Shown piece by piece: positions 1 to 6,478 of a stretch of DNA of 7,712 bases. Below the pieces are notes generated by a model that was not told the DNA's origin, did no database searches, and worked only from the letters and a program-made list of their open reading frames with translations. Made by a program: the position numbers and the translations under genes. The stretch is from CAZVWW01 sp964631265 (GTDB lineage: Bacteria; Thermotogota; Thermotogae; MWEM01), in contig CAZVWW010000107.1 of assembly GCA_964631265.1 (NCBI GenBank), positions 1 to 7,712 of the forward strand, given 5' to 3'. Positions within the stretch are counted from its first letter, which is position 1. Each line of letters starts with the position of its first letter.

Positions 1-29
1 CATAATCACAAATTTATTTTAAAACCGAA

Positions 30-545
30 TTATTCCGCTTCTTCATCCCCTGAGGGAGCGCCTCTTTGTGACATCTCCCGGTCTACCATGATGAGCCCGC
101 GGTTTTCATCACCAATCATCTTGAGGAGTTGAACGTATTCATCAACACTTGCCTCTTCTTCAACCTGCTCATCCACAAACCACTGGAGCATGGACATGGT
201 TGGTCTGTCTTTTAACTCTTCGGCCACATCAAGCATCTCGTTGATCCGGCCAGTGATATGCTTTTCATGTTCAAAGGATTCCTCCATCGCTTCTAACGGG
301 GATTCCCAATCCGTCTTGGGCTTCTCGATTGCTTCGAGGACAACTCGTCCGCCGCGATCCTGAAGGTAATCGTAGAACTTTCTTGCGTGAACCATTTCCT
401 CCCGGGCCTGATTATCCATCCAGGCTGAAAATCCCGGTAGATTACTGTCATCAAAATAGGCTGACATCGCCTGGTAAAGATAGGCTGAGAACAGCTCTTC
501 ATTAATCTGCTTGTTGATCTCCTTTTCCATTCTCTTATCGATCAT
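30..545 (-). CDS. ftn: Bacterial non-haem ferritin
   Basis: This cytoplasmic iron-storage protein oxidises Fe(II) and stores it as a ferric mineral inside a 24-subunit shell. The 171-residue product has the usual ferritin length. The ferroxidase ligands fall at the E. coli FtnA positions: E17, E50, H53, E94, Q127 and E130, with Y24 beside them. Acidic residues E49, E126 and E129 could supply the third (C) iron site. The motif WFVDEQVEEE (122-131) is typical of the ferritin rather than the bacterioferritin branch, and no haem-ligand Met is apparent at the bacterioferritin position. The C-terminus ends in an acidic tail (GDEEAE). The ATG start is preceded by GGGAGGAG at a good distance. The gene appears to have its own promoter in the 89-base gap after the aminotransferase gene. 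No terminator hairpin is visible in the 29 bases left downstream. Family assignment is secure. The symbol could equally be ftnA. Confidence 0.95.
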   Translation of the reverse strand: MIDKRMEKEINKQINEELFSAYLYQAMSAYFDDSNLPGFSAWMDNQAREEMVHARKFYDYLQDRGGRVVLEAIEKPKTDWESPLEAMEESFEHEKHITGRINEMLDVAEELKDRPTMSMLQWFVDEQVEEEASVDEYVQLLKMIGDENRGLIMVDREMSQRGAPSGDEEAE

Positions 546-550
546 ATAAT

Positions 551-558
551 CTCCTCCC
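551..558 (-). promoter_or_regulatory. Ferritin ribosome binding site
   Basis: On the minus strand the sequence is GGGAGGAG, followed by five bases and then the ATG at 543-545. It is a strong Shine-Dalgarno match and fixes the ferritin start. Confidence 0.8.
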
Positions 559-594
559 TTATTTTATTTCACTTAACAGACGTTTGATACGCTA

Positions 595-623
595 ATATTA
601 TTACCCGTTAGAAGGGGCTTCAA
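595..623 (-). promoter_or_regulatory. Candidate ferritin promoter
   Basis: The minus strand has TTGAAG at 618-623 (4 of 6 to TTGACA), a 17-base spacer, and TAATAT at 595-600 (4 of 6 to TATAAT). Transcription would begin near 588 and leave a leader of about 43 bases before the ferritin ATG. The -35 element lies inside the hairpin at 603-627, so terminator and promoter may overlap. A nearer AT stretch (TAAAAT at 561-566) is too close to the Shine-Dalgarno site to serve as a -10. This is pattern matching only. Confidence 0.35.
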
Positions 624-627
624 GGGT
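603..627 (-). terminator. Bulged hairpin after the aminotransferase gene
   Basis: The arms are ACCC-TT-GAAG and CTTC-AA-GGGT around a three-base loop, giving ten base pairs interrupted by two single-base bulges. On the minus strand it starts eight bases after the aminotransferase stop codon and is followed by AATAATATTA, not a clean U tract. It could be a weak terminator closing the five-gene cluster, or an RNA-protecting or regulatory hairpin upstream of ferritin. Confidence 0.4.
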
Positions 628-656
628 CCGGGGTTTAGGTTTTAGGGGCCGGGGTC
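624..656. repeat. Short G-rich imperfect direct repeat
   Basis: On the plus strand a 10-base unit GGGTCCGGGG (624-633) recurs as GGGGCCGGGG (645-654) with one mismatch. The bases between contain two copies of TTTAGG (634-639 and 641-646). The block straddles the stop codon of the aminotransferase gene and encodes its last six residues (TPAPKT) on the minus strand. Composition is unlike the rest of that gene. With the GGGG run at 614-617 it could fold as a long-loop G-quadruplex on the plus strand. Confidence 0.55.
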
Positions 657-1825
657 TGATCCTTAATCGCCTTCTCCAGCCTTTCCATGGCTTCCTTTAG
701 AAGTTTTCTCGAACAGGCGATGTTAAACCGCTGAAAGCCCTCGCCCTCCGGGCCGAAGATGTGTCCCTCGTCGAGTGCGAGACCGGCTTCCTTGAGACAA
801 ATCCGGCCGATCTCTTCCGTTGATTTTCCCAAACCGCGGAAATCCACCCAGACCAGATAGGTGCCCTCGAGAGGGAAGACCTTCAAACGGGGGAGTCTCT
901 CTTGAATAAAATCAACCATGAAGCGGTAGTTTTCCCAAACATAGGCCATCATCTGCTCATACCATTCACGTCCCTGTTTATAAGCCACTTCAAATGCCTC
1001 AATCCCAAACAGGTTCTGCCGGCTGTGATGGCTGCTGTTGACAGCTGCGACAACGCGTTTTCGGATAGATTCATCGGGGATAACCATGGAGGAGATGGAA
1101 AGTCCCGCCAGATTAAACGTCTTACTCGGCGAGACGGTGACCAGTGAGTTGTTTGAAAACTCCGGGGCAGCCTCTAAAAACGGGGTGTGTTGGTTCCCGG
1201 CAAAGACCAGATCGGAGTGAATCTCATCCGAGAGGACGAAGATGTCATTTTCCAGGCAGAATCGACCGAGCTGGTGCAGGGTTTCTTTTTCCCAGACCCG
1301 GCTGACCGGATTATGCGGGCTGCAAAGGATGAGCATTCTTGTCCGGTCATCGACAAGCTCTTTCAGATTGTCAAAATCCATGACATATTTCCCGTCTTCA
1401 ATCTTCAAGGGGTTTCGTTTCACATGTCTGCCGTTCTCCTCAATCACACTGAAGAATGGATAGTAAACGGGAGGCTGGAGAACAATGTTATCCCCCGGCT
1501 CCGTCAGCGCATCGACCGCTGCAAATACAGCCGTGAGGACTCCCGGTGTGGTGACAAACCACTCTTTCTCGGTCTCCCAGCCATGCTGCTCACAAAGCCA
1601 GTCCATCACGGACTGATAAAATCCGTCTTCTCTGCCGGTATAACCAAACACACCGTGCCGGGCCCTCTCGATGATGGCCTCGATCACCGGTTCAGGGGAC
1701 TTGAAGTCCATATCCGCCACCCACATGGAAAGGAGTTTCTCATCTCCGAAGAGTTCTTCCAGATAATCCCATTTGTAGCTGTGGGTCCCTCTTCTTTCAA
1801 CGATTTCATCGAAATTGTAAGTCAT
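635..1825 (-). CDS. patB: MalY/PatB-type PLP-dependent C-S lyase / aminotransferase
   Basis: This is a fold-type I PLP enzyme of the MalY/PatB branch, whose members cleave cystathionine or cysteine C-S bonds (EC 4.4.1.13) and sometimes transaminate. The N-terminal signature MWVADMDF (34-41) followed by GVFGYT (58-63) is characteristic. SPHNP (169-173) supplies the PLP-contacting Asn172, LSDEIHSDL (198-206) supplies Asp200, and SPSKTFN (232-238) supplies the PLP Schiff-base Lys235. The substrate-carboxylate Arg is probably R373 in FNIACSR. The product has 396 residues, a normal length. Where the family usually has NPxGRVW, this protein has Ser175. The tail after about residue 388 (DQTPAPKT) is a low-complexity extension encoded partly by a G-rich repeat. 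The ATG start follows GGAGG. The gene lies 16 bases after uvrC, so it is probably the last gene of that operon. Family is sure; substrate is not, and malY would be an equally fair name. Confidence 0.9.
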   Translation of the reverse strand: MTYNFDEIVERRGTHSYKWDYLEELFGDEKLLSMWVADMDFKSPEPVIEAIIERARHGVFGYTGREDGFYQSVMDWLCEQHGWETEKEWFVTTPGVLTAVFAAVDALTEPGDNIVLQPPVYYPFFSVIEENGRHVKRNPLKIEDGKYVMDFDNLKELVDDRTRMLILCSPHNPVSRVWEKETLHQLGRFCLENDIFVLSDEIHSDLVFAGNQHTPFLEAAPEFSNNSLVTVSPSKTFNLAGLSISSMVIPDESIRKRVVAAVNSSHHSRQNLFGIEAFEVAYKQGREWYEQMMAYVWENYRFMVDFIQERLPRLKVFPLEGTYLVWVDFRGLGKSTEEIGRICLKEAGLALDEGHIFGPEGEGFQRFNIACSRKLLKEAMERLEKAIKDQTPAPKT

Positions 1826-1833
1826 CTCTGCAT

Positions 1834-1838
1834 CCTCC
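1834..1838 (-). promoter_or_regulatory. Aminotransferase ribosome binding site
   Basis: GGAGG on the minus strand lies in the 16-base gap after the uvrC stop and eight bases before the ATG at 1823-1825. This arrangement supports co-transcription with uvrC. Confidence 0.75.
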
Positions 1839-1841
1839 GTC

Positions 1842-3605
1842 TCAATTTTTGTAGTTCTGTTGCAGATATTCCTTGATCAGAACAGATGTCTTTTTGTTTC
1901 GCACAACATCCTGTATCTCATCGATTCCGGCATCCTTTATCTTCCTGACACTGCCGAACCGTTTCAACAGTTTCATCTTTCGCTTCTGACCGACACCGGG
2001 GATATCCTCGAGCATCGATCGCCCCATTCGCTTATCCCGGAGCTGGGAATGGAAGGTGTTGGCAAAACGGTGCGCCTCATCACGAACCGCCACAAGGACA
2101 CGCAGAGAAGGACTGTTGTGCTTGAGCTTTAACTCGCCCCGCTCATCGGGAAAGATGATCGTTTCCTCGGCTTTTGCCAGCCCAATAATATCATATTTCT
2201 CAAGACCGAGTTCTTTTTCCAGTACCGCTTTCACAGCACCGACCTGTCCGGCTCCCCCGTCAATGAGCAGCAAGTCCGGGAAAGGGTGCTTCTTGTACCG
2301 TCTCCTCATCACAATCCGCATGGCTTCAAAGTCATCGGGCTCATCGAGTGTGGTGATCCGGTATCGTCTGTATTTGGTTTTATCCGGTTTGCCGTTGACA
2401 AAGGTGACCAGTGAGGCAACGGTGTACAGCCCCTGCGTGTGCGCAATATCGATCCCTTCAATCGTCCTCGGTACCTGCTTTAAACCGAGATTCGTCTTTA
2501 ATCTCTTCAGGGATTCAAGGGTGAGCCGCCTGCTCCGGAGTTCTTTTTCAAGATTTTTCCGGGTCATCTGCATCAACGCCTTTTCAGCATCGGACTCCGG
2601 AGGACCAAAATAATCCGAACCGATCAACGCTTTGTATTTGGCCGAGTCCCGGTTTAAAAAGGGCGTTATGATACGGTCCGGGATGTCATTCTTCCGGCCG
2701 TAGTAAAATTGTGAGAAGAACTCCTCAAGACTGATGGCCTCGTCAATATCCAATGTCATCGCAGCGAAGATGGCACCGCTCTTCAAACGGATCAACGTTG
2801 CCTTACCCTCCAGGATATCGAGCGCAAAGAAATCACGGCTGGATTTGTCGGGCAGCACGATGTACTGGGGCAGAAAGATGTCATCGACTTCCTTGAGCAG
2901 ATCCCTGATCATGGCAGCCTTTTCAAACATGAGATTCCCCGAGTAATAGCGCATTCTCTCTCTTAACAGCTCCTTCAACGAGTCGATGTCACCCCTGAGA
3001 AAGTTCTCCACCTTTTCCAGTCTGCTGTTGTACTCTTCCTTGGATATCTCCGTGCAGGGGGCGCTGCAACGCCCCAACTGATACTCCAGGCAGGGTTTGT
3101 GAATCCGCTTGAGATCGTAATCACAAGGACGGATGCCATATGTCCGATAGATGATCTCCATGACCTGCCGGACCATCTTGGCACTTGTAAACGGGCCGTA
3201 AAACCGACCGCTGCCCACCCGGTTTCTGACCAGCGTGATTCTGGGGAAATCCTCGTCCGTTATGTGAATATAGGGATAAAATCTGTTGTCCTTCAAGAAA
3301 GTGTTGTACTTGGGTTTGTATTCAAAGATGAGGTTCGCCTCGAGCAGCAGGGCCGCCTTTTCCGATTCAACGATGATGTATCTCAGATCGTCCGCATCTG
3401 ACAGGATACCCCGCACCTTGTTGTTCTCGTGCATATCTGTTGTGTTGGACTTTCTGAAATACGAAAGAACCCGCTTCTTAATCTCCACGGCCTTGCCGAT
3501 ATAGATGGGGTCCTTGTTCTTTTCAAATATATAAACGCCCGGCTTGTTGGGAAACCCGGCGGCCTTTTCTTTTAGCGGATGCTCATTGGTCTTTTCTTTC
3601 TTCAT
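1842..3605 (-). CDS. uvrC: Excinuclease ABC subunit C
   Basis: UvrC makes both incisions around DNA lesions in nucleotide excision repair after UvrAB loading. All modules are present in 587 residues. The GIY-YIG nuclease is at about 15-105, with Y25, Y35, K38, R45 and metal-binding E89. Four cysteines (C161, C172, C180, C184) match the family's Fe-S cluster ligands. A UvrB-binding UVR segment lies at about 200-240. The RNase H-like 5' nuclease has an intact D386, D449, H512 triad, and a helix-hairpin-helix region lies at 531-565. A longer reading frame reaches 3764, but its extra 53 residues are unlike UvrC and lie antiparallel in no known domain, being rarA read in another frame. The ATG at 3603-3605 has GGAAAAGGA just upstream and places GVY at residue 23, as expected. 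The gene overlaps the end of rarA by 23 bases, suggesting translational coupling. The sequence resembles Thermotoga UvrC in particular. Confidence 0.97.
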   Translation of the reverse strand: MKKEKTNEHPLKEKAAGFPNKPGVYIFEKNKDPIYIGKAVEIKKRVLSYFRKSNTTDMHENNKVRGILSDADDLRYIIVESEKAALLLEANLIFEYKPKYNTFLKDNRFYPYIHITDEDFPRITLVRNRVGSGRFYGPFTSAKMVRQVMEIIYRTYGIRPCDYDLKRIHKPCLEYQLGRCSAPCTEISKEEYNSRLEKVENFLRGDIDSLKELLRERMRYYSGNLMFEKAAMIRDLLKEVDDIFLPQYIVLPDKSSRDFFALDILEGKATLIRLKSGAIFAAMTLDIDEAISLEEFFSQFYYGRKNDIPDRIITPFLNRDSAKYKALIGSDYFGPPESDAEKALMQMTRKNLEKELRSRRLTLESLKRLKTNLGLKQVPRTIEGIDIAHTQGLYTVASLVTFVNGKPDKTKYRRYRITTLDEPDDFEAMRIVMRRRYKKHPFPDLLLIDGGAGQVGAVKAVLEKELGLEKYDIIGLAKAEETIIFPDERGELKLKHNSPSLRVLVAVRDEAHRFANTFHSQLRDKRMGRSMLEDIPGVGQKRKMKLLKRFGSVRKIKDAGIDEIQDVVRNKKTSVLIKEYLQQNYKN

Positions 3606-4920
3606 AAGTCCTTTTCCATAACTGTTCCAGTCTTTCCCTGACTCTCTTCTCCCGCCCGTGGCCGGAGGGTCTGTAAAAGACGACATCCGACAGCCTCTCG
3701 GGCAGATAACTCTCAAGCACAAAGGCGTTCGGCTCATCGTGCGCATATCGATAGCCCCTGCCATAATCCATCTCCGACATGAGGTTCGTCACCGGGTTTC
3801 TGAGTTTCAGGGGAACCGGTGTATCGGGATGCCGCTTCACCTCATCTCTTGCCCCCTTATAAGCCAGATACAAACGGTTGCTTTTGGGTGAGACGGCCAT
3901 ATAAACAGCCGCCTGGGTCAGAGAGGTGTTGCATTCGGGCATACCGATGAAATTCGCCGCCTGAAAAGCGGCAACGGCAACGCCCATGGCGTTGGGATCG
4001 GCCAGTCCAATATCCTCACTGGCAAACCGGATGATGCGCCTGGCCACATAGATGGGATCCTCCCCGGATTCCAGCATCCTGGCCAGATAATAAACCGCCG
4101 CATCGGGATCGCTTCCCCGCATACTCTTAATAAAGGCAGAAATAAGGTTGTAATGTTCCTCACCGGTCTTGCTGTATTTACTCAGCGATTCGTTCAGGAC
4201 ATCGTTCACAACACCGGTATCGATATCATAGATCTCACTCCTGTCGGTGTGTTCTGTCAGGATCTGAAGGAAGTTCAACAGGTTTCTTGCATCACCGGCG
4301 GACCAGTCGAGTAAGAGATCGGCTGTCTCTTGCTGGATTCGCAGCGTTCTCTTCTCTTCTCGCCCTGTGTTGATGATATTCAGACTCTTTTCCAGTAATT
4401 TCTTTAAAGCTGCTTTACTCAACTGATGAAAAACAAAGACCTTACAACGCGAGAGAAGAGCCGGGTTCAGCTCAAAACTCGGGTTTTCCGTTGTGGCACC
4501 GATAAGCACCACCTCCCCGTTTTCAACATAGGGCAGCAGCACATCCTGCTGGAGCTTGTTGAACCGGTGAATTTCGTCGACGAAGAGGACGGTCTTCGTT
4601 CCATATCGATCGTACAGCTTGGTGGCCTTCTCAAGCAGTGGCTTGAGTTTTGACATGGGAAATTTTGAGGCGGAAAAATGGATGAACTCATTCGACGTCT
4701 TCGCCCCGATAATCATCCCGACGGTTGTTTTTCCACAACCGGGCGGGCCATAAAATATGCATGAGAAAAGACGGTCTTTCTCGATTGCCTCCCGTAAGAC
4801 CGCTCCTTTTTTAATGATACCGTCCTGACCTATCACGCCATCGAGCCGCTTCGGCCTTAACTTAACGGGGAGTGGCTCATCCCCTTTTTTATTGGCACTC
4901 CACAAATCCGACGTGTTCAA
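3583..4920 (-). CDS. rarA: Replication-associated recombination protein A (RarA/MgsA AAA+ ATPase)
   Basis: RarA is a conserved AAA+ ATPase related to clamp-loader subunits and eukaryotic WRNIP1; it acts at stalled or collapsed replication forks and in other bacteria interacts with SSB. In the 445-residue product the Walker A motif is GPPGCGKTT (58-66), Walker B is VLFVDEIHRFN (111-121, D115 and E116), sensor 1 is GATTENPSF (141-149), the arginine finger is likely R158 in LLSRC, and sensor 2 is R212 in GDARNLLN. The C-terminal tetramerisation region follows, with the family landmarks KSMRGSDPDAA (265-275) and RFASEDIGLADP (298-309). Length is typical. The start codon is TTG at 4918-4920, supported by AAGGTGAT three bases upstream; the next in-frame Met lies beyond Walker A, so no ATG alternative is viable. 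It follows the epimerase by 29 bases and overlaps uvrC by 23 bases, a repair pair within the operon. Confidence 0.95.
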   Translation of the reverse strand: MNTSDLWSANKKGDEPLPVKLRPKRLDGVIGQDGIIKKGAVLREAIEKDRLFSCIFYGPPGCGKTTVGMIIGAKTSNEFIHFSASKFPMSKLKPLLEKATKLYDRYGTKTVLFVDEIHRFNKLQQDVLLPYVENGEVVLIGATTENPSFELNPALLSRCKVFVFHQLSKAALKKLLEKSLNIINTGREEKRTLRIQQETADLLLDWSAGDARNLLNFLQILTEHTDRSEIYDIDTGVVNDVLNESLSKYSKTGEEHYNLISAFIKSMRGSDPDAAVYYLARMLESGEDPIYVARRIIRFASEDIGLADPNAMGVAVAAFQAANFIGMPECNTSLTQAAVYMAVSPKSNRLYLAYKGARDEVKRHPDTPVPLKLRNPVTNLMSEMDYGRGYRYAHDEPNAFVLESYLPERLSDVVFYRPSGHGREKRVRERLEQLWKRTYEERKDQ

Positions 4921-4923
4921 ATA

Positions 4924-4931
4924 ATCACCTT
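4924..4931 (-). promoter_or_regulatory. rarA ribosome binding site (TTG start)
   Basis: AAGGTGAT on the minus strand matches the 3' end of 16S rRNA through AGGTGAT. It is followed by TAT and then TTG. This site decides the non-ATG start of rarA. No promoter is visible in the 29-base gap. Confidence 0.7.
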
Positions 4932-4949
4932 AACGGATTGACTTTTTTC

Positions 4950-5888
4950 CTAAAAACCCAGTTTTGAAACAAAATAATCATGCGTCTGAATCAGGCCCTC
5001 TTCAAGCGTATACTGCGGCCGCCAATTCAACCCCTTCTTTGCTTTATCAGAGTTAAGAATGCTTTTTCTCAGATCACCCGGTCTCGGAGGACCGTAATTG
5101 GCATCCTGCTGATAAACGTTGATCTTTTTAAGTTTCTCAAAAAGCTCATTAACATCCGTACCGATGCCTGTACCGATGTTGTAAATCCCGTTTTCTCCGT
5201 TATCCATGGCCAGCATATTTGCATTGGCCACGTCTTCAACATAAACATAATCACGGATATATTTGCCGTCGCCGTTGATGGTGATTCCCTCTTTTTTCAA
5301 CATTTTCTCACTGAAAATGGCGACAACTCCGGCTTCTCCGTATGGATTCTGCCTCGGACCGTAGACGTTGGCATATCTCAGCGCCGTGTATTTTAAGCCA
5401 TGCTCTTTGTTAAATGAATACAGATACCGTTCCGCACTCAGCTTGGCCACTCCGTATGGAGAGAACGGAACTTCAGGCTCTTTCTCAGAGGTGGGATATT
5501 CTCCCGGATCTTCACCGTACATCACACCGCCGGATGACGAAAAGATAAATTTCCCGGTATCATTGGCCACGGCGGAACGGAGCAGATTCAACGTTCCGAG
5601 GATGTTGACGTCGGCATCATAAGAGGGATCCTTCACAGATTGGGAAACACTGATCTGTGCCGCCAGATGAAAGACAACCGCCGGACGGTTGACCCTGAAT
5701 ACATGCTCGACCTTCTGCCCGTCTCTTATGTCGCCTTCCACAAAGACAACATCTTTGTTCAGGATATTTTCCTTGCTGCCGGTGGAGAGATCATCCATCA
5801 CCACAACATTCATCCCCCTCATCAGAAGGGCATCCACCACATGGGACCCGATAAATCCGGCCCCGCCTGTTACGAGTGCCGTATTCAC
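4950..5888 (-). CDS. NAD-dependent nucleotide-sugar epimerase (GalE-like, extended SDR)
   Basis: This extended short-chain dehydrogenase/reductase most likely interconverts UDP-glucose and UDP-galactose or a related pair for polysaccharide or glycolipid synthesis. The Rossmann NAD site is TGGAGFIG (7-14), with Asp32/Asp33 placed to bind the adenosine ribose. HLAAQ (74-78) and the Ser-rich strand FSSSGGVMYG (116-125) follow. The catalytic YxxxK pair is Tyr145 and Lys149. Sugar-nucleotide contacts are suggested by NVYGPRQNPYGEAGVV (174-189), RDYVYVEDV (212-220) and PRPGD (268-272). The product has 312 residues, shorter than E. coli GalE (338) and close to the compact GalE-like enzymes of Thermotoga and archaea. 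The start is GTG, sharing four bases (GTGA) with the regulator's stop codon and preceded by AAGGAGG. Specificity (Glc/Gal, GlcNAc/GalNAc or a uronic acid) cannot be read from the sequence, so no symbol is given. Confidence 0.9.
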   Translation of the reverse strand: MNTALVTGGAGFIGSHVVDALLMRGMNVVVMDDLSTGSKENILNKDVVFVEGDIRDGQKVEHVFRVNRPAVVFHLAAQISVSQSVKDPSYDADVNILGTLNLLRSAVANDTGKFIFSSSGGVMYGEDPGEYPTSEKEPEVPFSPYGVAKLSAERYLYSFNKEHGLKYTALRYANVYGPRQNPYGEAGVVAIFSEKMLKKEGITINGDGKYIRDYVYVEDVANANMLAMDNGENGIYNIGTGIGTDVNELFEKLKKINVYQQDANYGPPRPGDLRKSILNSDKAKKGLNWRPQYTLEEGLIQTHDYFVSKLGF

Positions 5889-6346
5889 TCTGATTCCTCC
5901 TTGTTTCTCAAAAAGTCAACAAGCTGAGGACATGCCGATTCGCCTTCTTCCTTGACTTCAATCAGGAGATTAATCAACCGCTGTGTTCTCTCCTCGGATC
6001 GGTCATCGAAAAAATGCTCCATCCTGCATGACAGATGCTCGGAGACATCCAGGGGCACTCCAACCAGCTCAACAAAGAATTTCTCCAACACTTCATGAAC
6101 CCGCTCAAGCGAGGTCGCCCGCTTCATCCCCTTTTCACTGAGCACGATTAACCCGTACTTCTCGTAGTTGACAAAACCGAGATCTCTCAACCGCTTCATT
6201 GCATTCGTAACGCTCGGCAGGCTGACATCAAGATCTTTTGCAATATCTTTAACCCTTGCAACGGGTTCATCCTGGGTTATTTCATAAATAACTTTCAGAT
6301 AATCCTCCAGTGCCGGTGTCAGTTTTTTTGTTTTCTTTCTTGCCAT
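5885..6346 (-). CDS. DtxR/MntR-family metal-dependent transcriptional regulator
   Basis: These dimeric repressors bind Fe(II) or Mn(II) and then operator DNA near metal-homeostasis genes. The 153-residue product has a winged helix-turn-helix at about 10-72 (recognition region DVSLPSVTNAMKRL, 40-53) and a dimerisation and metal-binding helical domain at about 80-150. It lacks the SH3-like third domain of DtxR/IdeR, so it has MntR-like architecture. By manual alignment the ligands are mixed: D15 corresponds to MntR Asp8, while C107, E110 and H111 match DtxR Cys102, Glu105 and His106. H84 and E88 match DtxR His79 and Glu83. A frame start five codons upstream exists at 6359-6361, but its ATG overlaps the Shine-Dalgarno sequence GGAGGTG, which lies six bases before the chosen ATG at 6344-6346. 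The gene heads the cluster and overlaps the epimerase by four bases. Fe versus Mn preference cannot be decided. Confidence 0.9.
   Translation of the reverse strand: MARKKTKKLTPALEDYLKVIYEITQDEPVARVKDIAKDLDVSLPSVTNAMKRLRDLGFVNYEKYGLIVLSEKGMKRATSLERVHEVLEKFFVELVGVPLDVSEHLSCRMEHFFDDRSEERTQRLINLLIEVKEEGESACPQLVDFLRNKEESE
5896..5902 (-). promoter_or_regulatory. Epimerase ribosome binding site (GTG start)
   Basis: AAGGAGG on the minus strand is a near-consensus Shine-Dalgarno site lying inside the last codons of the regulator gene, seven bases before the GTG at 5886-5888. It fixes the GTG start and makes coupling through the GTGA junction plausible. Confidence 0.8.
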
Positions 6347-6352
6347 TATACA

Positions 6353-6359
6353 CACCTCC
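6353..6359 (-). promoter_or_regulatory. Regulator ribosome binding site
   Basis: GGAGGTG on the minus strand lies six bases before the ATG at 6344-6346. Because it overlaps the upstream in-frame ATG at 6359-6361, it argues that the shorter protein (MARKKTKK...) is the real product. Confidence 0.8.
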
Positions 6360-6417
6360 ATATTGTTCAGTTCTTTCTCATCAGATCTGTTTTTTTGATA
6401 TAAATGATAATATTAAA

Positions 6418-6447
6418 ATTATAACATAGAATAAGTATATGTACTAA
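6418..6447 (-). promoter_or_regulatory. Extended -10 promoter of the regulator-led operon
   Basis: The minus strand reads TGTTATAAT at 6418-6426, a perfect -10 hexamer with the TGn extension. The best -35 is TTAGTA at 6442-6447 with an 18-base spacer (3 of 6 to TTGACA), a weak match that an extended -10 can tolerate. Transcription would start near 6411, giving a leader of about 65 bases. An imperfect inverted repeat, TTAGTA and TACTTA separated by four bases (6432-6447), lies across the spacer and -35 and would be well placed as an operator. Confidence 0.6.
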
Positions 6448-6478
6448 TCTAAAACATACATAAATATATTTAAGTCAT

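Noticed and set aside
1..29. Terminator after ferritin
   Set aside because: The 29 bases are AT-rich but show no stem-loop. The real 3' end may lie outside the window.
1187..1876. A 229-codon open frame on the plus strand
   Set aside because: It lies antisense to the aminotransferase gene, runs into uvrC, has no recognisable domain and no good ribosome binding site. The minus-strand gene explains the conserved motifs.
2056..2613. A 185-codon plus-strand open frame rich in Ser and Arg
   Set aside because: It is the complement of the UvrC nuclease domain. Its Ser/Arg/Phe-rich composition is typical of a shadow frame.
3606..3764. N-terminal extension of UvrC by 53 residues
   Set aside because: The residues are rarA coding sequence in another frame, do not resemble any UvrC N-terminus, and the ATG at 3603-3605 has a Shine-Dalgarno site.
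6347..6361. Five-residue longer start (MEVCI) for the metalloregulator
   Set aside because: That ATG overlaps the GGAGGTG site that correctly spaces the downstream ATG, and no separate ribosome binding site lies upstream of it.
6382..6389. CAGATCTG palindrome in the regulator leader as an operator
   Set aside because: It is only eight bases, does not extend, and a similar GATCT palindrome occurs at 6519-6528 without a promoter. Kept only as a note in the spacer entry.
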